Origin: Candidatus Gastranaerophilales bacterium
Lineage (GTDB): Bacteria; Cyanobacteriota; Vampirovibrionia; Gastranaerophilales; Gastranaerophilaceae
Length of the DNA stretch: 64,000 bases
Reading direction: 5' to 3'
Assembly (NCBI GenBank): GCA_944325085.1
Contig: CALUYT010000047.1
Span: forward strand, 26,275 to 90,274
The position numbers and the translations under genes were made by a program. Position 1 is the stretch's first letter. Each line of letters begins with the position of its first letter. The notes beneath the pieces were generated by a model. The model saw nothing but the letters and a program-made list of their open reading frames with translations, was not told the DNA's origin and searched no databases. Positions 42,513 to 50,812 of this stretch are shown one piece after another.

Positions 42513-44120
42513 ATGGCTGAAAAATTTACCAGAGCGACTTTTACCAGAAGTTTTTTACGACACATCACAAGAATTAAAGCTCCAGATGAGATGTTGGAGG
42601 AAGCAAAGACACAAGGGTTGGAAAAAACTCTTGGTATTGTGGATTTAATAGTACTAGGTGTGGGTGCTATTATAGGATCAGGGATTTTTGCAGTTGTAGG
42701 TATTGCTGCCGCAGGTAGTGCAGATGGATCCAGTGTTGGTGCTGGTCCTGCATTGATGATATCAATGATTATTGCTGCAATTGCTTGTATATTCTCTGCA
42801 TTGTGCTATTCAGAATTTGCTACAATGATTCCTGTTGCAGGTGGTGCTTATACATATACATTTGCTACTTTGGGTGAATTTGCAGCTTGGATGGTAGGCT
42901 GGGTATTGATGTTAGAGTATGCAATTGGTTTTATTGCTGTTGCGTGTGCTTGGTCTAATCATTTTGTCCAATTTATGGCAGGATTTGAAAAAGTTTTGCC
43001 AGCTTGGCTTGCTCATCCTCCGGCTTGGCTTACTAATGATGTTTTCACAGTTGGAAAGCTAGCTGCCGAAAATCCTGATATATATGTTCCTAAGATTTTA
43101 GGTGTTCCTATTTGTATAAATTTACCTGCTATATTAATTGTGCTTTTAATCACTGCTATATTGGTTAAAGGTACAAAAGATTCAGCTAAAATGGCAGGAA
43201 TAATGGTATTTATAAAACTTGCAGTTATAGGGTTGTTTATTGTAGGTGGTGCATTTTTTGTTACTCCTGCAAATTGGACACCGTTTGCTCCTCATGGTGC
43301 AGAAGGTATTTTTGCAAGTGCATTTTTAATATTCTTTGCATATATTGGATTTGATGCTTTAGCTACTGCGGCTGAAGAATGTAAAAATCCACAAAGAGAT
43401 TTGCCTATCGGTATTATTGGTTCATTGTTAATAACTACTGTAGTATATGTATTAGTTGCATTAGTGTTGACAGGTATGCAAGATACATCAGGTCCTGTGC
43501 CTTTGGAATTTTTAAAAGCTCCAATGGCTTATTGTATGACTATGACTGGTAAATCTTGGGCTGTATATGCTTCATATTTTATTTCATTGGGTTCTTTAGC
43601 CGGTTTGACATCTGTTTTATTGGTTTTAGAAATGGCAGCTACAAGAATTCTATTTGCAATGAGTAGAGATCATTTTATATCTGCAAAATTCCAAAAAATA
43701 GATCCTAAGTTTAAAACTCCTTTAGTTTTAACTTGGACAGTTGGTTTGCTTGCTGTAGTTGGTATTTTAACTCTAAATTTAGATGTTGCTGCAGAACTTT
43801 GTAATTATGGTACATTTACATCATTCATTATTGTTTGTGTTGCTGTATTGATTTTAAGAAAAACTGATCCTGATAGACCTCGTCCATTTAAGGTTCCGTT
43901 TTCGCCTGTTACTCCAGCGCTGGGTATAATTTGTTGCGGTGGTTTAATGGTTTATAAATCAATGCAGGCTGGTAGCTCAGCGTTATTATTCCCTGTTTGG
44001 TTAGGGGTTGGTGCTATCATTTATCTATTATATGGTTTTATTAAGAATAGAAGTAACGAAAATAAAATTCATAGAGAATTAATACATGGTAATGAATCTG
44101 AACAGGAAGTATTAAAATAG
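42513..44120 (+). CDS. APC-family amino acid permease
   Basis: A 535-residue transporter with about 12-14 transmembrane segments. The substrate-binding TM1 motif GVGAIIGSGIFAVVG is at about residues 48-62, and FFAYIGFDALATAAEECKNP (TM6 region) and RPRPFKVPFSP near the end mark the cationic amino acid transporter (CAT/YfnA-like) group. It starts 14 nt after glyQ and abuts a paralog. Confidence 0.92.
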   Translation: MAEKFTRATFTRSFLRHITRIKAPDEMLEEAKTQGLEKTLGIVDLIVLGVGAIIGSGIFAVVGIAAAGSADGSSVGAGPALMISMIIAAIACIFSALCYSEFATMIPVAGGAYTYTFATLGEFAAWMVGWVLMLEYAIGFIAVACAWSNHFVQFMAGFEKVLPAWLAHPPAWLTNDVFTVGKLAAENPDIYVPKILGVPICINLPAILIVLLITAILVKGTKDSAKMAGIMVFIKLAVIGLFIVGGAFFVTPANWTPFAPHGAEGIFASAFLIFFAYIGFDALATAAEECKNPQRDLPIGIIGSLLITTVVYVLVALVLTGMQDTSGPVPLEFLKAPMAYCMTMTGKSWAVYASYFISLGSLAGLTSVLLVLEMAATRILFAMSRDHFISAKFQKIDPKFKTPLVLTWTVGLLAVVGILTLNLDVAAELCNYGTFTSFIIVCVAVLILRKTDPDRPRPFKVPFSPVTPALGIICCGGLMVYKSMQAGSSALLFPVWLGVGAIIYLLYGFIKNRSNENKIHRELIHGNESEQEVLK

Positions 44121-45689
44121 ATGGATTTAAATTTAATTTGCCGAAATATATTTAAAAAGAAAAGTATGGACGATCTTATAAATACTAGTAAGCGTTCAGA
44201 ATTGAAAAAAACATTAAACGTATTTGATTTAATAGTAATAGGTATTGGTGCAGTTGTAGGAACAGGTATATTTACTATTATCGGTACAGCTATAACCGGA
44301 AGTAGTGAAAGTGCTGGAGCAGGACCTGCAATTGTTGTTTCAATGGTTTTAGCAGCTATTGCGTGTGTATTTTCAGCTTTATGTTATTCTGAAATTGCTG
44401 CAATGATACCTGTTGCCGGTAGTGCCTATACATATACGTATGCTACTATGGGTGAATTTATGGCTTGGATGGTTGGATGGATATTAATGTTAGAATATGC
44501 CATCGGTAATATCACGGTAGCAAGTGCTTGGACAGGATATTTTATTCAATTTTTAAAAGGGTTTAAGCATGTTTTACCGGATTGGGTTGTGAATTTCCCA
44601 TTGTGGTTAAGATATGATTATAAAACGATGAGTGCTTTGTGTGCTCATAACAATTGGGATATACATGATAAAGTTCCTTATTTATTTGGACATATCCCTT
44701 TTGCTGTTAATTTACCTGCTGTTGCAATTGTATTGGTTTTAACTTTACTTTTAATTAGGGGAGTTAAAGAATCTACAAGAGTTGCAAGTATAATGGTAGG
44801 TGTAAATATGTTTATGATTTTATCATTTATCATTGTAGGTGCGTTTTATGTGAAACCTGAACATTGGACTCCGTTTTTCCCAAGTGATCCTTCAGGTGTT
44901 ATAATGGGCGCATTTTTAATCTTTTTTGCATATATTGGATTTGATGCTATTTCTACAACGGCAGAAGAAACAGAAAATCCTCAAAGAGATTTGCCAATTG
45001 CAATTTTAGGAACTTTAGTTATTTGTACAATATTATATGTTTGTGTAGCTTTAGTATTAACCGGTATTGTTCCTATAGAAAGAATTGATATTCAAGCACC
45101 TATTGCTCATGCTATGAGTTATATAGGAAAGGATTGGTTTGCCGGATTGATTTCTGTTGGAGCTTTATGTGCTTTGACTTCTGTTCTATTAATTTATCAA
45201 TTAGGTACAACAAGAATTTTATATGCAATTAGCCGTGATAGATTTTTACCAAAATCTTGGAGATTAATACATAGAAAATATAGAACTCCTCATGTAATGA
45301 CTTGGATTTCTGGATTGGTTGTAATTGTATGCGGTTTATTTATGGATTTGAATATATCTGCTGCATTATGTAATTTTGGTACATTTACATCATTTGTAAT
45401 TATTTGTTTAGCTGTTTTGATTTTAAGAAAAACAGAACCAAATAGACCAAGACCGTTTAAGGTTCCATTATGTCCGTTGTTTCCTATTTTAGGGATTTTG
45501 ATTTGCGGAGTTTTAATTGTATTTTCATTAAATACATTAAAGACGTCTTCTGTATATTTTATAATTTGGTTATTTGTAGGCTTGTTGATATATGCATTTT
45601 ACGGGTATAAGCAAAAGAGAATTGAAGAACGTGGAAGAATTATAAGACGACCTAAAAATGATGATAAAAATATTATTAAAGTAAAATAG
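44121..45689 (+). CDS. APC-family amino acid permease (tandem paralog)
   Basis: A 522-residue transporter with the same architecture as its neighbour: GIGAVVGTGIFTIIG in TM1, FFAYIGFDAISTTAEETENP, and RPRPFKVPLCP. Its ATG follows the previous stop with no gap, so the pair arose by tandem duplication and is co-translated. Substitutions in the TM1 and TM6 motifs (SGIFAVVG to TGIFTIIG, ALATAAEEC to AISTTAEET) suggest different substrate preference. Confidence 0.92.
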   Translation: MDLNLICRNIFKKKSMDDLINTSKRSELKKTLNVFDLIVIGIGAVVGTGIFTIIGTAITGSSESAGAGPAIVVSMVLAAIACVFSALCYSEIAAMIPVAGSAYTYTYATMGEFMAWMVGWILMLEYAIGNITVASAWTGYFIQFLKGFKHVLPDWVVNFPLWLRYDYKTMSALCAHNNWDIHDKVPYLFGHIPFAVNLPAVAIVLVLTLLLIRGVKESTRVASIMVGVNMFMILSFIIVGAFYVKPEHWTPFFPSDPSGVIMGAFLIFFAYIGFDAISTTAEETENPQRDLPIAILGTLVICTILYVCVALVLTGIVPIERIDIQAPIAHAMSYIGKDWFAGLISVGALCALTSVLLIYQLGTTRILYAISRDRFLPKSWRLIHRKYRTPHVMTWISGLVVIVCGLFMDLNISAALCNFGTFTSFVIICLAVLILRKTEPNRPRPFKVPLCPLFPILGILICGVLIVFSLNTLKTSSVYFIIWLFVGLLIYAFYGYKQKRIEERGRIIRRPKNDDKNIIKVK

Positions 45690-45696
45690 TATAATA

Positions 45697-45732
45697 AAAA
45701 AGAGGTTTGCAATTCACAAACCTCTTTTTTTA
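45697..45732. terminator. Intrinsic terminator, usable in both directions
   Basis: AGAGGTTTG pairs with CAAACCTCT, with A6 before and T7 after. It lies between the permease pair and the convergent HAD gene. Confidence 0.88.
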
Positions 45733-45746
45733 TGTTTAATTTCTAT

Positions 45747-46442
45747 TTATACAAGACTTTTGGTCTGAATTTCAAATAATGATTTGTCAAATTCATCAAA
45801 GTCGTTGATAATTCCTGTTACACAAGAAATATTTTTATATAATTCAGGACTTTCTTCTGAACATATTGCAATAATTTTACCGATACCGGCATCTTTTGCT
45901 GAGTCTATACCGGAAATAGCATCTTCTACAACTATACATTCAGATGGTAAAAGTCCTAATTTTTTTGCTGCAATTTCATATATGTCAGGAGCAGGTTTTC
46001 CTGGAATTATACCATCAGAATATACAATTCTATCAATATCAAACCATTTATCAAGATGAAAATGTTCTATATAAAAATCAACATTAGTTTTATCAGACAT
46101 AGTTGCAATAGTTCTTGGTATATTATTTTCTTTTAAGAAGTCTAAAAATGATTCGGCGCCTTTTGCAAGGTGGAAAGTTTCTGTATCTTCCAGTGCCATT
46201 TTTCTGTATAAAGCTTCTTTTTCTTGTCCGTATTTTTCAACCATTTCAGGTGTAGGTTGTTTTCCTATTGCATATTTTATAATTTGTTCATTTGTTCTGC
46301 CAAACATATATTTAAGCATTTCATCATCAGAAAAAGGAGTTCCTCTAAGTTTTTTTGAATATTGTCTCCAAGTTTCTTTATGTTTTGCTGAATCCCAATA
46401 TAATGTTCCGTTAAAATCAAAAATAATGCCTTTATATCTCAT
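45747..46442 (-). CDS. HAD-family phosphatase/phosphoglucomutase-like hydrolase
   Basis: A 231-residue HAD-superfamily enzyme of the beta-phosphoglucomutase/phosphatase subgroup with a helical C1 cap. Motif I is FDFNGTL: nucleophile Asp9 is kept, but the general acid/base position is Asn11 instead of Asp. Motif II is ATMSDKT, the motif III Lys is in PGKPAPDIY, and motif IV is VVEDAISGIDSAKDAG. Loss of the second Asp should slow phospho-enzyme turnover. Its ATG overlaps the end of the TPR gene, with GGAAAG upstream. Confidence 0.85.
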   Translation of the reverse strand: MRYKGIIFDFNGTLYWDSAKHKETWRQYSKKLRGTPFSDDEMLKYMFGRTNEQIIKYAIGKQPTPEMVEKYGQEKEALYRKMALEDTETFHLAKGAESFLDFLKENNIPRTIATMSDKTNVDFYIEHFHLDKWFDIDRIVYSDGIIPGKPAPDIYEIAAKKLGLLPSECIVVEDAISGIDSAKDAGIGKIIAICSEESPELYKNISCVTGIINDFDEFDKSLFEIQTKSLV

Positions 46443-46443
46443 T

Positions 46444-47061
46444 TTACTGTCTTTCCATCATTTTATTGTATATATCTAAGTATGTTTGAGCTTGTTTTTC
46501 TTTGTTTTGCATTTTGAATGTATAGGCTAAGTTATAATATATTGCAGGGTCATCACCTTTTAGATCCATTGCTCTAAAAAAATTATATCTTGCATTACCG
46601 TATTGTTTTAATTTAAGGTATGCACAAGCCATATTGTAATATCCATATGCAAAGTCATCTTTATATTTAACTGATTTTTTAAATTCATCTAAAGCCATAT
46701 TTGGTTTATCTTGAATTAAATAAATATAGCCTAAGTTGTAGTGCGCTTTGTAATATTTAGGGTCTTTTTCTATTGATTTTTTAAACATATAAATGGCTTC
46801 ATCAATTTTATCTTTATCTTGCAAAATATTGCCGATCAAAAGCCAATCTTCAGCGCTTCTATTTTCTTCAGTTTTATTTTTTAGTAATTTTAAAGCTTCA
46901 TCAATTTCATTTTGAGCATATAAAGCTTTAGCTTGTTCTGTTACTTGGTCAACAACAACAGGAGCTTCTGCCTTTTTCCAAGGTAAAGACACAGGTGCTG
47001 CCTGAACTGAAGTTCCCCAAATCATAGTTAAAATAAATAATGTTAATAATAATTTTTTCAT
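46444..47061 (-). CDS. Exported TPR-repeat protein
   Basis: A 205-residue protein from ATG 47061, where a proper signal peptide starts (MKKLLLTLFILTMIWGTSVQ-AA); the longer frame from 47097 would bury it. At least four tetratricopeptide repeats follow from about residue 40 (SAEDWLLIGNILQDKDKIDE, KYYKAHYNLGYIYLIQDKPN, AYGYYNMACAYLKLKQYGNA). It probably acts in the periplasm as a protein-interaction scaffold. TATAAT lies exactly 6 nt before the ATG, so the mRNA may be leaderless. Co-operonic with the HAD gene. Confidence 0.82.
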   Translation of the reverse strand: MKKLLLTLFILTMIWGTSVQAAPVSLPWKKAEAPVVVDQVTEQAKALYAQNEIDEALKLLKNKTEENRSAEDWLLIGNILQDKDKIDEAIYMFKKSIEKDPKYYKAHYNLGYIYLIQDKPNMALDEFKKSVKYKDDFAYGYYNMACAYLKLKQYGNARYNFFRAMDLKGDDPAIYYNLAYTFKMQNKEKQAQTYLDIYNKMMERQ

Positions 47062-47067
47062 AACAAG

Positions 47068-47073
47068 ATTATA
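47068..47073 (-). promoter_or_regulatory. -10 box (TATAAT) of the exported TPR gene
   Basis: TATAAT-CTTGTT-ATG on the minus strand. A weak TGGAAA lies 17 bp upstream as a possible -35. Confidence 0.5.
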
Positions 47074-47165
47074 GACTAAACTATGATAAATTTCCATAAT
47101 TAAAATTTGACGATTTTAAAAAGATAATAATAATGTAATTAGATGTCTCTTTTACTGAACTATTT

Positions 47166-47198
47166 CCTGCTATTACTCCTTTTAGCAGGAATCTTTTT
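47166..47198 (+). terminator. Intrinsic terminator-like hairpin with no obvious gene
   Basis: CCTGCTA pairs with TAGCAGG, then AATCTTTTTATT on the plus strand. No annotated plus-strand gene ends here; see the finding on a possible very short transcript. Confidence 0.5.
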
Positions 47199-47204
47199 AT
47201 TAAT

Positions 47205-47231
47205 AAAAAAAGCCGAAAACTCGGCTTTTTA
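47205..47231 (-). terminator. Intrinsic terminator of the 256-aa glycine-zipper gene
   Basis: AAAAGCCGA pairs with TCGGCTTTT; the minus-strand T7 run lies 31 nt or more beyond the stop at 47262. It works in either direction. Confidence 0.8.
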
Positions 47232-47261
47232 ACACTTCACACATTTTGTATATTATAAAAT

Positions 47262-48032
47262 TTAAGTTGTAACTTTTCCTGTAATGAATGATAATGCTGC
47301 GGAAATTGCGCCTGCTACAATACCAATCATTTTAGCTTTACCACTTTTACAAGCTTTAGCTATTCCGCCGCAAATACCACCAACAGTTGCTGCACCTGCT
47401 AATCTACCAAGATTATGTTTAGTTTTTTCACCGGTACCAACAGGAGAGCCGCTGATATCTGCAATGTTATCTTCTGCTGATCTTCTATTGTATAAACCAA
47501 ATGTTAAAGATTGGATAAAACCTTGAGTTGCAGAACCGTGAGAGTATTCTCTTAGGTCTTCAAATAAAGATCTTCCTTTATTCATATTGGTATATAAACT
47601 TAGTGCTCTGCTTCGAATTTCATGTTCTGTTCCAGAGCCATATGCAGCTCGTACACTTTCTACATATCTATGAAAAGCGCCAGGAATTTGGTCTTGTTCA
47701 TTGTTTACAACTTTATCTTTTAAAAGTTCAGCTGCTTCTTTAATTCCTTCTACTGCTGCGTTAATTCTTAAATCGGCATTTCGTTGCATTTTTTGTTGGT
47801 CAATATTGTAGTCAATATAAAATTTTTGGTAATCTCTCATATTGTCAAAATAATTACCATTATTGCCACCAATAAAACCACAGCCAGGTGTCATAAAGCC
47901 AGGTCCAAATATACTTCCACCCATCATTGGATATGTGCCTAAATCCATATCTAAATCATCAAAGTAATAAGGATTGTATTGAAAATTTCCAACAGGTGAA
48001 ATTGCACCAATGTTGTTAGTTTCGTTAGCCAT
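47262..48032 (-). CDS. Glycine-zipper protein, unknown function
   Basis: A 256-residue protein without signal peptide. The N-terminus is Gly/Asn/Tyr/Phe/Pro-rich (MMGGSIFGPGFMTPGCGFIG). Residues 75-165 are helical, with DLRINAAVEGIKEAAELLKD and VESVRAAYGSGTEHEIRSRA. The C-terminus is a glycine-zipper/hydrophobic stretch (LAGAATVGGICGGIAKACKS, then GIVAGAISAALSFI). It has the same ingredients as the pair at 15.6-17.7 kb but in reverse order. The upstream region shares a TGTAAC-N5-GTTACA element with one of them. AGGTT precedes the ATG. Function unknown. Confidence 0.72.
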   Translation of the reverse strand: MANETNNIGAISPVGNFQYNPYYFDDLDMDLGTYPMMGGSIFGPGFMTPGCGFIGGNNGNYFDNMRDYQKFYIDYNIDQQKMQRNADLRINAAVEGIKEAAELLKDKVVNNEQDQIPGAFHRYVESVRAAYGSGTEHEIRSRALSLYTNMNKGRSLFEDLREYSHGSATQGFIQSLTFGLYNRRSAEDNIADISGSPVGTGEKTKHNLGRLAGAATVGGICGGIAKACKSGKAKMIGIVAGAISAALSFITGKVTT

Positions 48033-48118
48033 ACTAACCTCCCAAAAATATTAACCTTTAACCTACCTTACTTATATAAAGTTTTTTTTTTATATAAAAT
48101 TGCAAAATTTTCTATTTG

Positions 48119-48135
48119 TGTAACAGAATGTTACA
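48119..48135. promoter_or_regulatory. TGTAAC-N5-GTTACA inverted repeat
   Basis: A perfect 6-bp inverted repeat with a 5-bp centre (AGAAT). It lies 87 bp upstream of the gene at 48032 and about 92 bp upstream of the divergent TPR gene. It is probably a dimeric regulator site; it resembles CRP/FNR-type geometry but matches no consensus I know. Confidence 0.45.
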
Positions 48136-48226
48136 TTTGATATTTTTCTTACATTGTTTAGTTGATGTAGATTTTAATGTTTTTGTTTATTATAAATACG
48201 TATAGGCGCGCAAGAGGATATTAGTT

Positions 48227-49360
48227 TTGAAGAAACTGTTATCAGCTTTATTTTCATTATTTGTATTGGCAGCAATATCAGTTGCTGTATATTTTAACCA
48301 GCAATTTACAATGACTCAGGTTAATAAAGTCAAAGGTATGTATTATGTTTATAAAGGTGATAAAGCTTATAAACTAAGAGAAATGCAAAAAGCAATTAGA
48401 TTTTATAATAAGGGGTTAAAGTTGTATCCGGAGCATTATGGAGCTTGGTATAATTTGGGAAATATATATGTTGCTTATGAAGATTATATTTCAGCAAATT
48501 ATGCATATTCTCAAGCTTTTAATTATAATCCTCGTTTAATGGTTGCAAGAATGAATTATGGAATTATTGCTTCAGAAAAATTGGGAGATTTTGATGCTGC
48601 TTTAGATCAATATAATAAAATTATTAAAACAAAACGATTTTTGTTAGAGATTCCTTATATATATAATAACAAAGTAAGTTATAAGGAAAATAAAGCGATA
48701 GCATATTATAATATTGGGGTTACTTACAGATTAAAATCATTATATGCAAATGGTGATTGGGAAGTTCAACGAAAATATTTAGCTAAAGCAATTGATGCAT
48801 ATAAAAAATCAATAAAAATAAATCCTAATAATTATGACGCACAGTTTAATTTGGGTTTGGCATATCATGTAGCCGGAAATTACGATGCTGCAGGCAAATG
48901 TTATTGCAAAGCAATAAATGTAGCTCCAACCAAATATGAGGCTCATTACAATTTAGCTGTTTTATTAAGAAAGCTTGGTCATTACAAAGAAGCTTATGAA
49001 GAAATAGATAAAGCTACAACATTAATAACCGCTCTAAATGAAAATTCATCTACTCAACAATATGTTGCTATTGTTATGAATGATATAACTAGAAATGCAT
49101 ATAATAACAAAGAGTATAGAAGACATTTGCAAACAATTTTAGATGAAGAAAAGCGAAAAACAAAACAGCATATGGCTAAGTCTGATAAAGATATAAAAAC
49201 TAAAGAAACTAAAGAAGATAAAAAAAATGGTACAATAACATCTAAGGGAATTAATTTTGTAAATGGTAAAGTTGTAGCAACAGAAGAATTGGATCAGGCA
49301 ATATTAGACGATTTTGGGACATGTTCTGCAATGAAGTATTTTGATGCAAATTATGAATAA
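48227..49360 (+). CDS. Membrane-anchored TPR protein
   Basis: A 377-residue protein from a TTG start, chosen because AGAGGA lies 7 nt upstream and the first residues form a signal anchor (MKKLLSALFSLFVLAAISVA). Tetratricopeptide repeats run from about residue 42 to 290 (AIRFYNKGLKLYPEHYGAWY, INPNNYDAQFNLGLAYHVAG, YEAHYNLAVLLRKLGHYKEA). The C-terminal tail is Lys/Glu-rich and ends in a conserved-looking acidic segment. It stands just upstream of the HNH-like/calpain-like cluster and might serve it as an envelope scaffold, which is only positional inference. Confidence 0.82.
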   Translation: MKKLLSALFSLFVLAAISVAVYFNQQFTMTQVNKVKGMYYVYKGDKAYKLREMQKAIRFYNKGLKLYPEHYGAWYNLGNIYVAYEDYISANYAYSQAFNYNPRLMVARMNYGIIASEKLGDFDAALDQYNKIIKTKRFLLEIPYIYNNKVSYKENKAIAYYNIGVTYRLKSLYANGDWEVQRKYLAKAIDAYKKSIKINPNNYDAQFNLGLAYHVAGNYDAAGKCYCKAINVAPTKYEAHYNLAVLLRKLGHYKEAYEEIDKATTLITALNENSSTQQYVAIVMNDITRNAYNNKEYRRHLQTILDEEKRKTKQHMAKSDKDIKTKETKEDKKNGTITSKGINFVNGKVVATEELDQAILDDFGTCSAMKYFDANYE

Positions 49361-49427
49361 GATTAATATTTTTTATTATTGTTAATTTTATATAGCAAAA
49401 TTTTATGCTAATGTGTATTTATATAGT

Positions 49428-50792
49428 ATGAATATTTTGCCAGTAAGTTTTAATACAAATTATAGTTCAAAAGCTTATGTTGCACCTAGTAATGGAGTCT
49501 TTCAAAATTATAAGAAGTTTAATCCTTTGATTGGTGTGCAGGCATGTGATGTGGTAACATTTACTTCTGTGGCAAATTCTGACGTTTTGAAACGCTTATT
49601 GTTTTATAGAATTCCGTGTATGTATTCAGGTGTAATTATGTTGGACCCAGCTTGGGTACAGAAGATTTTGCAAAGAAGAATTTTTACCAAACCTGTAAGA
49701 ACAATTGTAAAAGTATTAAAACCTTATGAAAAATCTTTGTTTCCGGTTGAAAAAGAAGTCTTTTCAATACTTAAAAATACAGCTCGCCGCAATCCGAATG
49801 CTCGTTTAGATGAGATAATACATGGTTTGGTCCCAAAGCACAATGAAAAATTATTGAGTATTCAAAAACCTATATTTGATAAGTTATCAGAATTATCTTT
49901 ATCTATGCCAAAAGAGTTACAAGATGAATATAATGCCCTAATAGAAATTACTAATAGAAAATTATCAAATAAACCTGTAGTTGTTCCTTTCAGTTTGAAA
50001 GAATTTAAATATAAATTAGGCAGAATTCATGAGCGATTTCAAAAGAATAAAGATTCAAAAGATTGTGACATAATAAGAAGAATGCTTAGAATGGCAAATT
50101 CAGTTCCGGAATATTCCAGGGCAAAACGTTTAAGTCCAAGTTTCCCTAAAAAGAAGTACGAAAAAAAGATAAATATAATGTTAACTTCAATATCGGATTA
50201 TTTGGATAATTCTGATTTGCGCAATGATAAAGATTTAAAAGATTTGATAAATATATCAAGATCTCGTGCTTGTAGAATTCCAACAAATATAAAATTTAAT
50301 AGAAAATCATTCATTTATGATTTGCAAAAAATAACTAATAAGTTGCAAGATAAAAAACTTGCACATAAAATGGTTCAAACAGCAATAAGTCTTCCTACTT
50401 CTAAAGATAATCTTTCCGCATTTATCATGAAATCAGCAGAAAGGTCTTCAGAACAAATAGGTTTTGATTTGATATGTGGTTCTATAGGTTCAGCTGAGCA
50501 TTTGGTTCCATTTGCAAAAGGTGGAGAAGATTCTATGTATAATTATGGTTTAGCAAGTGCATATATGAATTCGGAACGAGCACATAGAGCTTTCGAGTTA
50601 CAATTAAAAATGCATCCTGAAACATATGAAAATTGCCAAAAATATGTAGATAGATTAATTGAATTATCAAATAATGGAGTTTTCAAACAAATAGGTTTGA
50701 GTAAATCATATATCATTTCATTTGTAAATAAAGTTCGTAAACTTTCTCCTGCAGAGAACCCTTTAATATTAGACACAAGTAAGTTAAAATAA
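49428..50792 (+). CDS. Tandem HNH-like protein 1 with long helical insertion
   Basis: A 454-residue protein. I take ATG 49428 over the GTG at 49413 because its start then aligns with the paralog (LPVSFNTN versus PAITFNN). Near residue 62 is RIPCMYSGVIMLDP, and near residue 355 AEHLVPFAKGGEDSMYNYG with MNSERAH. Together these look like the two halves of an HNH nuclease (CxYSG plus (D/E)H-x-P and a final N), separated by about 285 helical residues. The catalytic His is kept. There is no signal peptide, and no Shine-Dalgarno site or clear promoter. The next gene is a full-length paralog. Confidence 0.68.
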   Translation: MNILPVSFNTNYSSKAYVAPSNGVFQNYKKFNPLIGVQACDVVTFTSVANSDVLKRLLFYRIPCMYSGVIMLDPAWVQKILQRRIFTKPVRTIVKVLKPYEKSLFPVEKEVFSILKNTARRNPNARLDEIIHGLVPKHNEKLLSIQKPIFDKLSELSLSMPKELQDEYNALIEITNRKLSNKPVVVPFSLKEFKYKLGRIHERFQKNKDSKDCDIIRRMLRMANSVPEYSRAKRLSPSFPKKKYEKKINIMLTSISDYLDNSDLRNDKDLKDLINISRSRACRIPTNIKFNRKSFIYDLQKITNKLQDKKLAHKMVQTAISLPTSKDNLSAFIMKSAERSSEQIGFDLICGSIGSAEHLVPFAKGGEDSMYNYGLASAYMNSERAHRAFELQLKMHPETYENCQKYVDRLIELSNNGVFKQIGLSKSYIISFVNKVRKLSPAENPLILDTSKLK

Positions 50793-50812
50793 GAATAGGA
50801 AGTTGAATAAAT

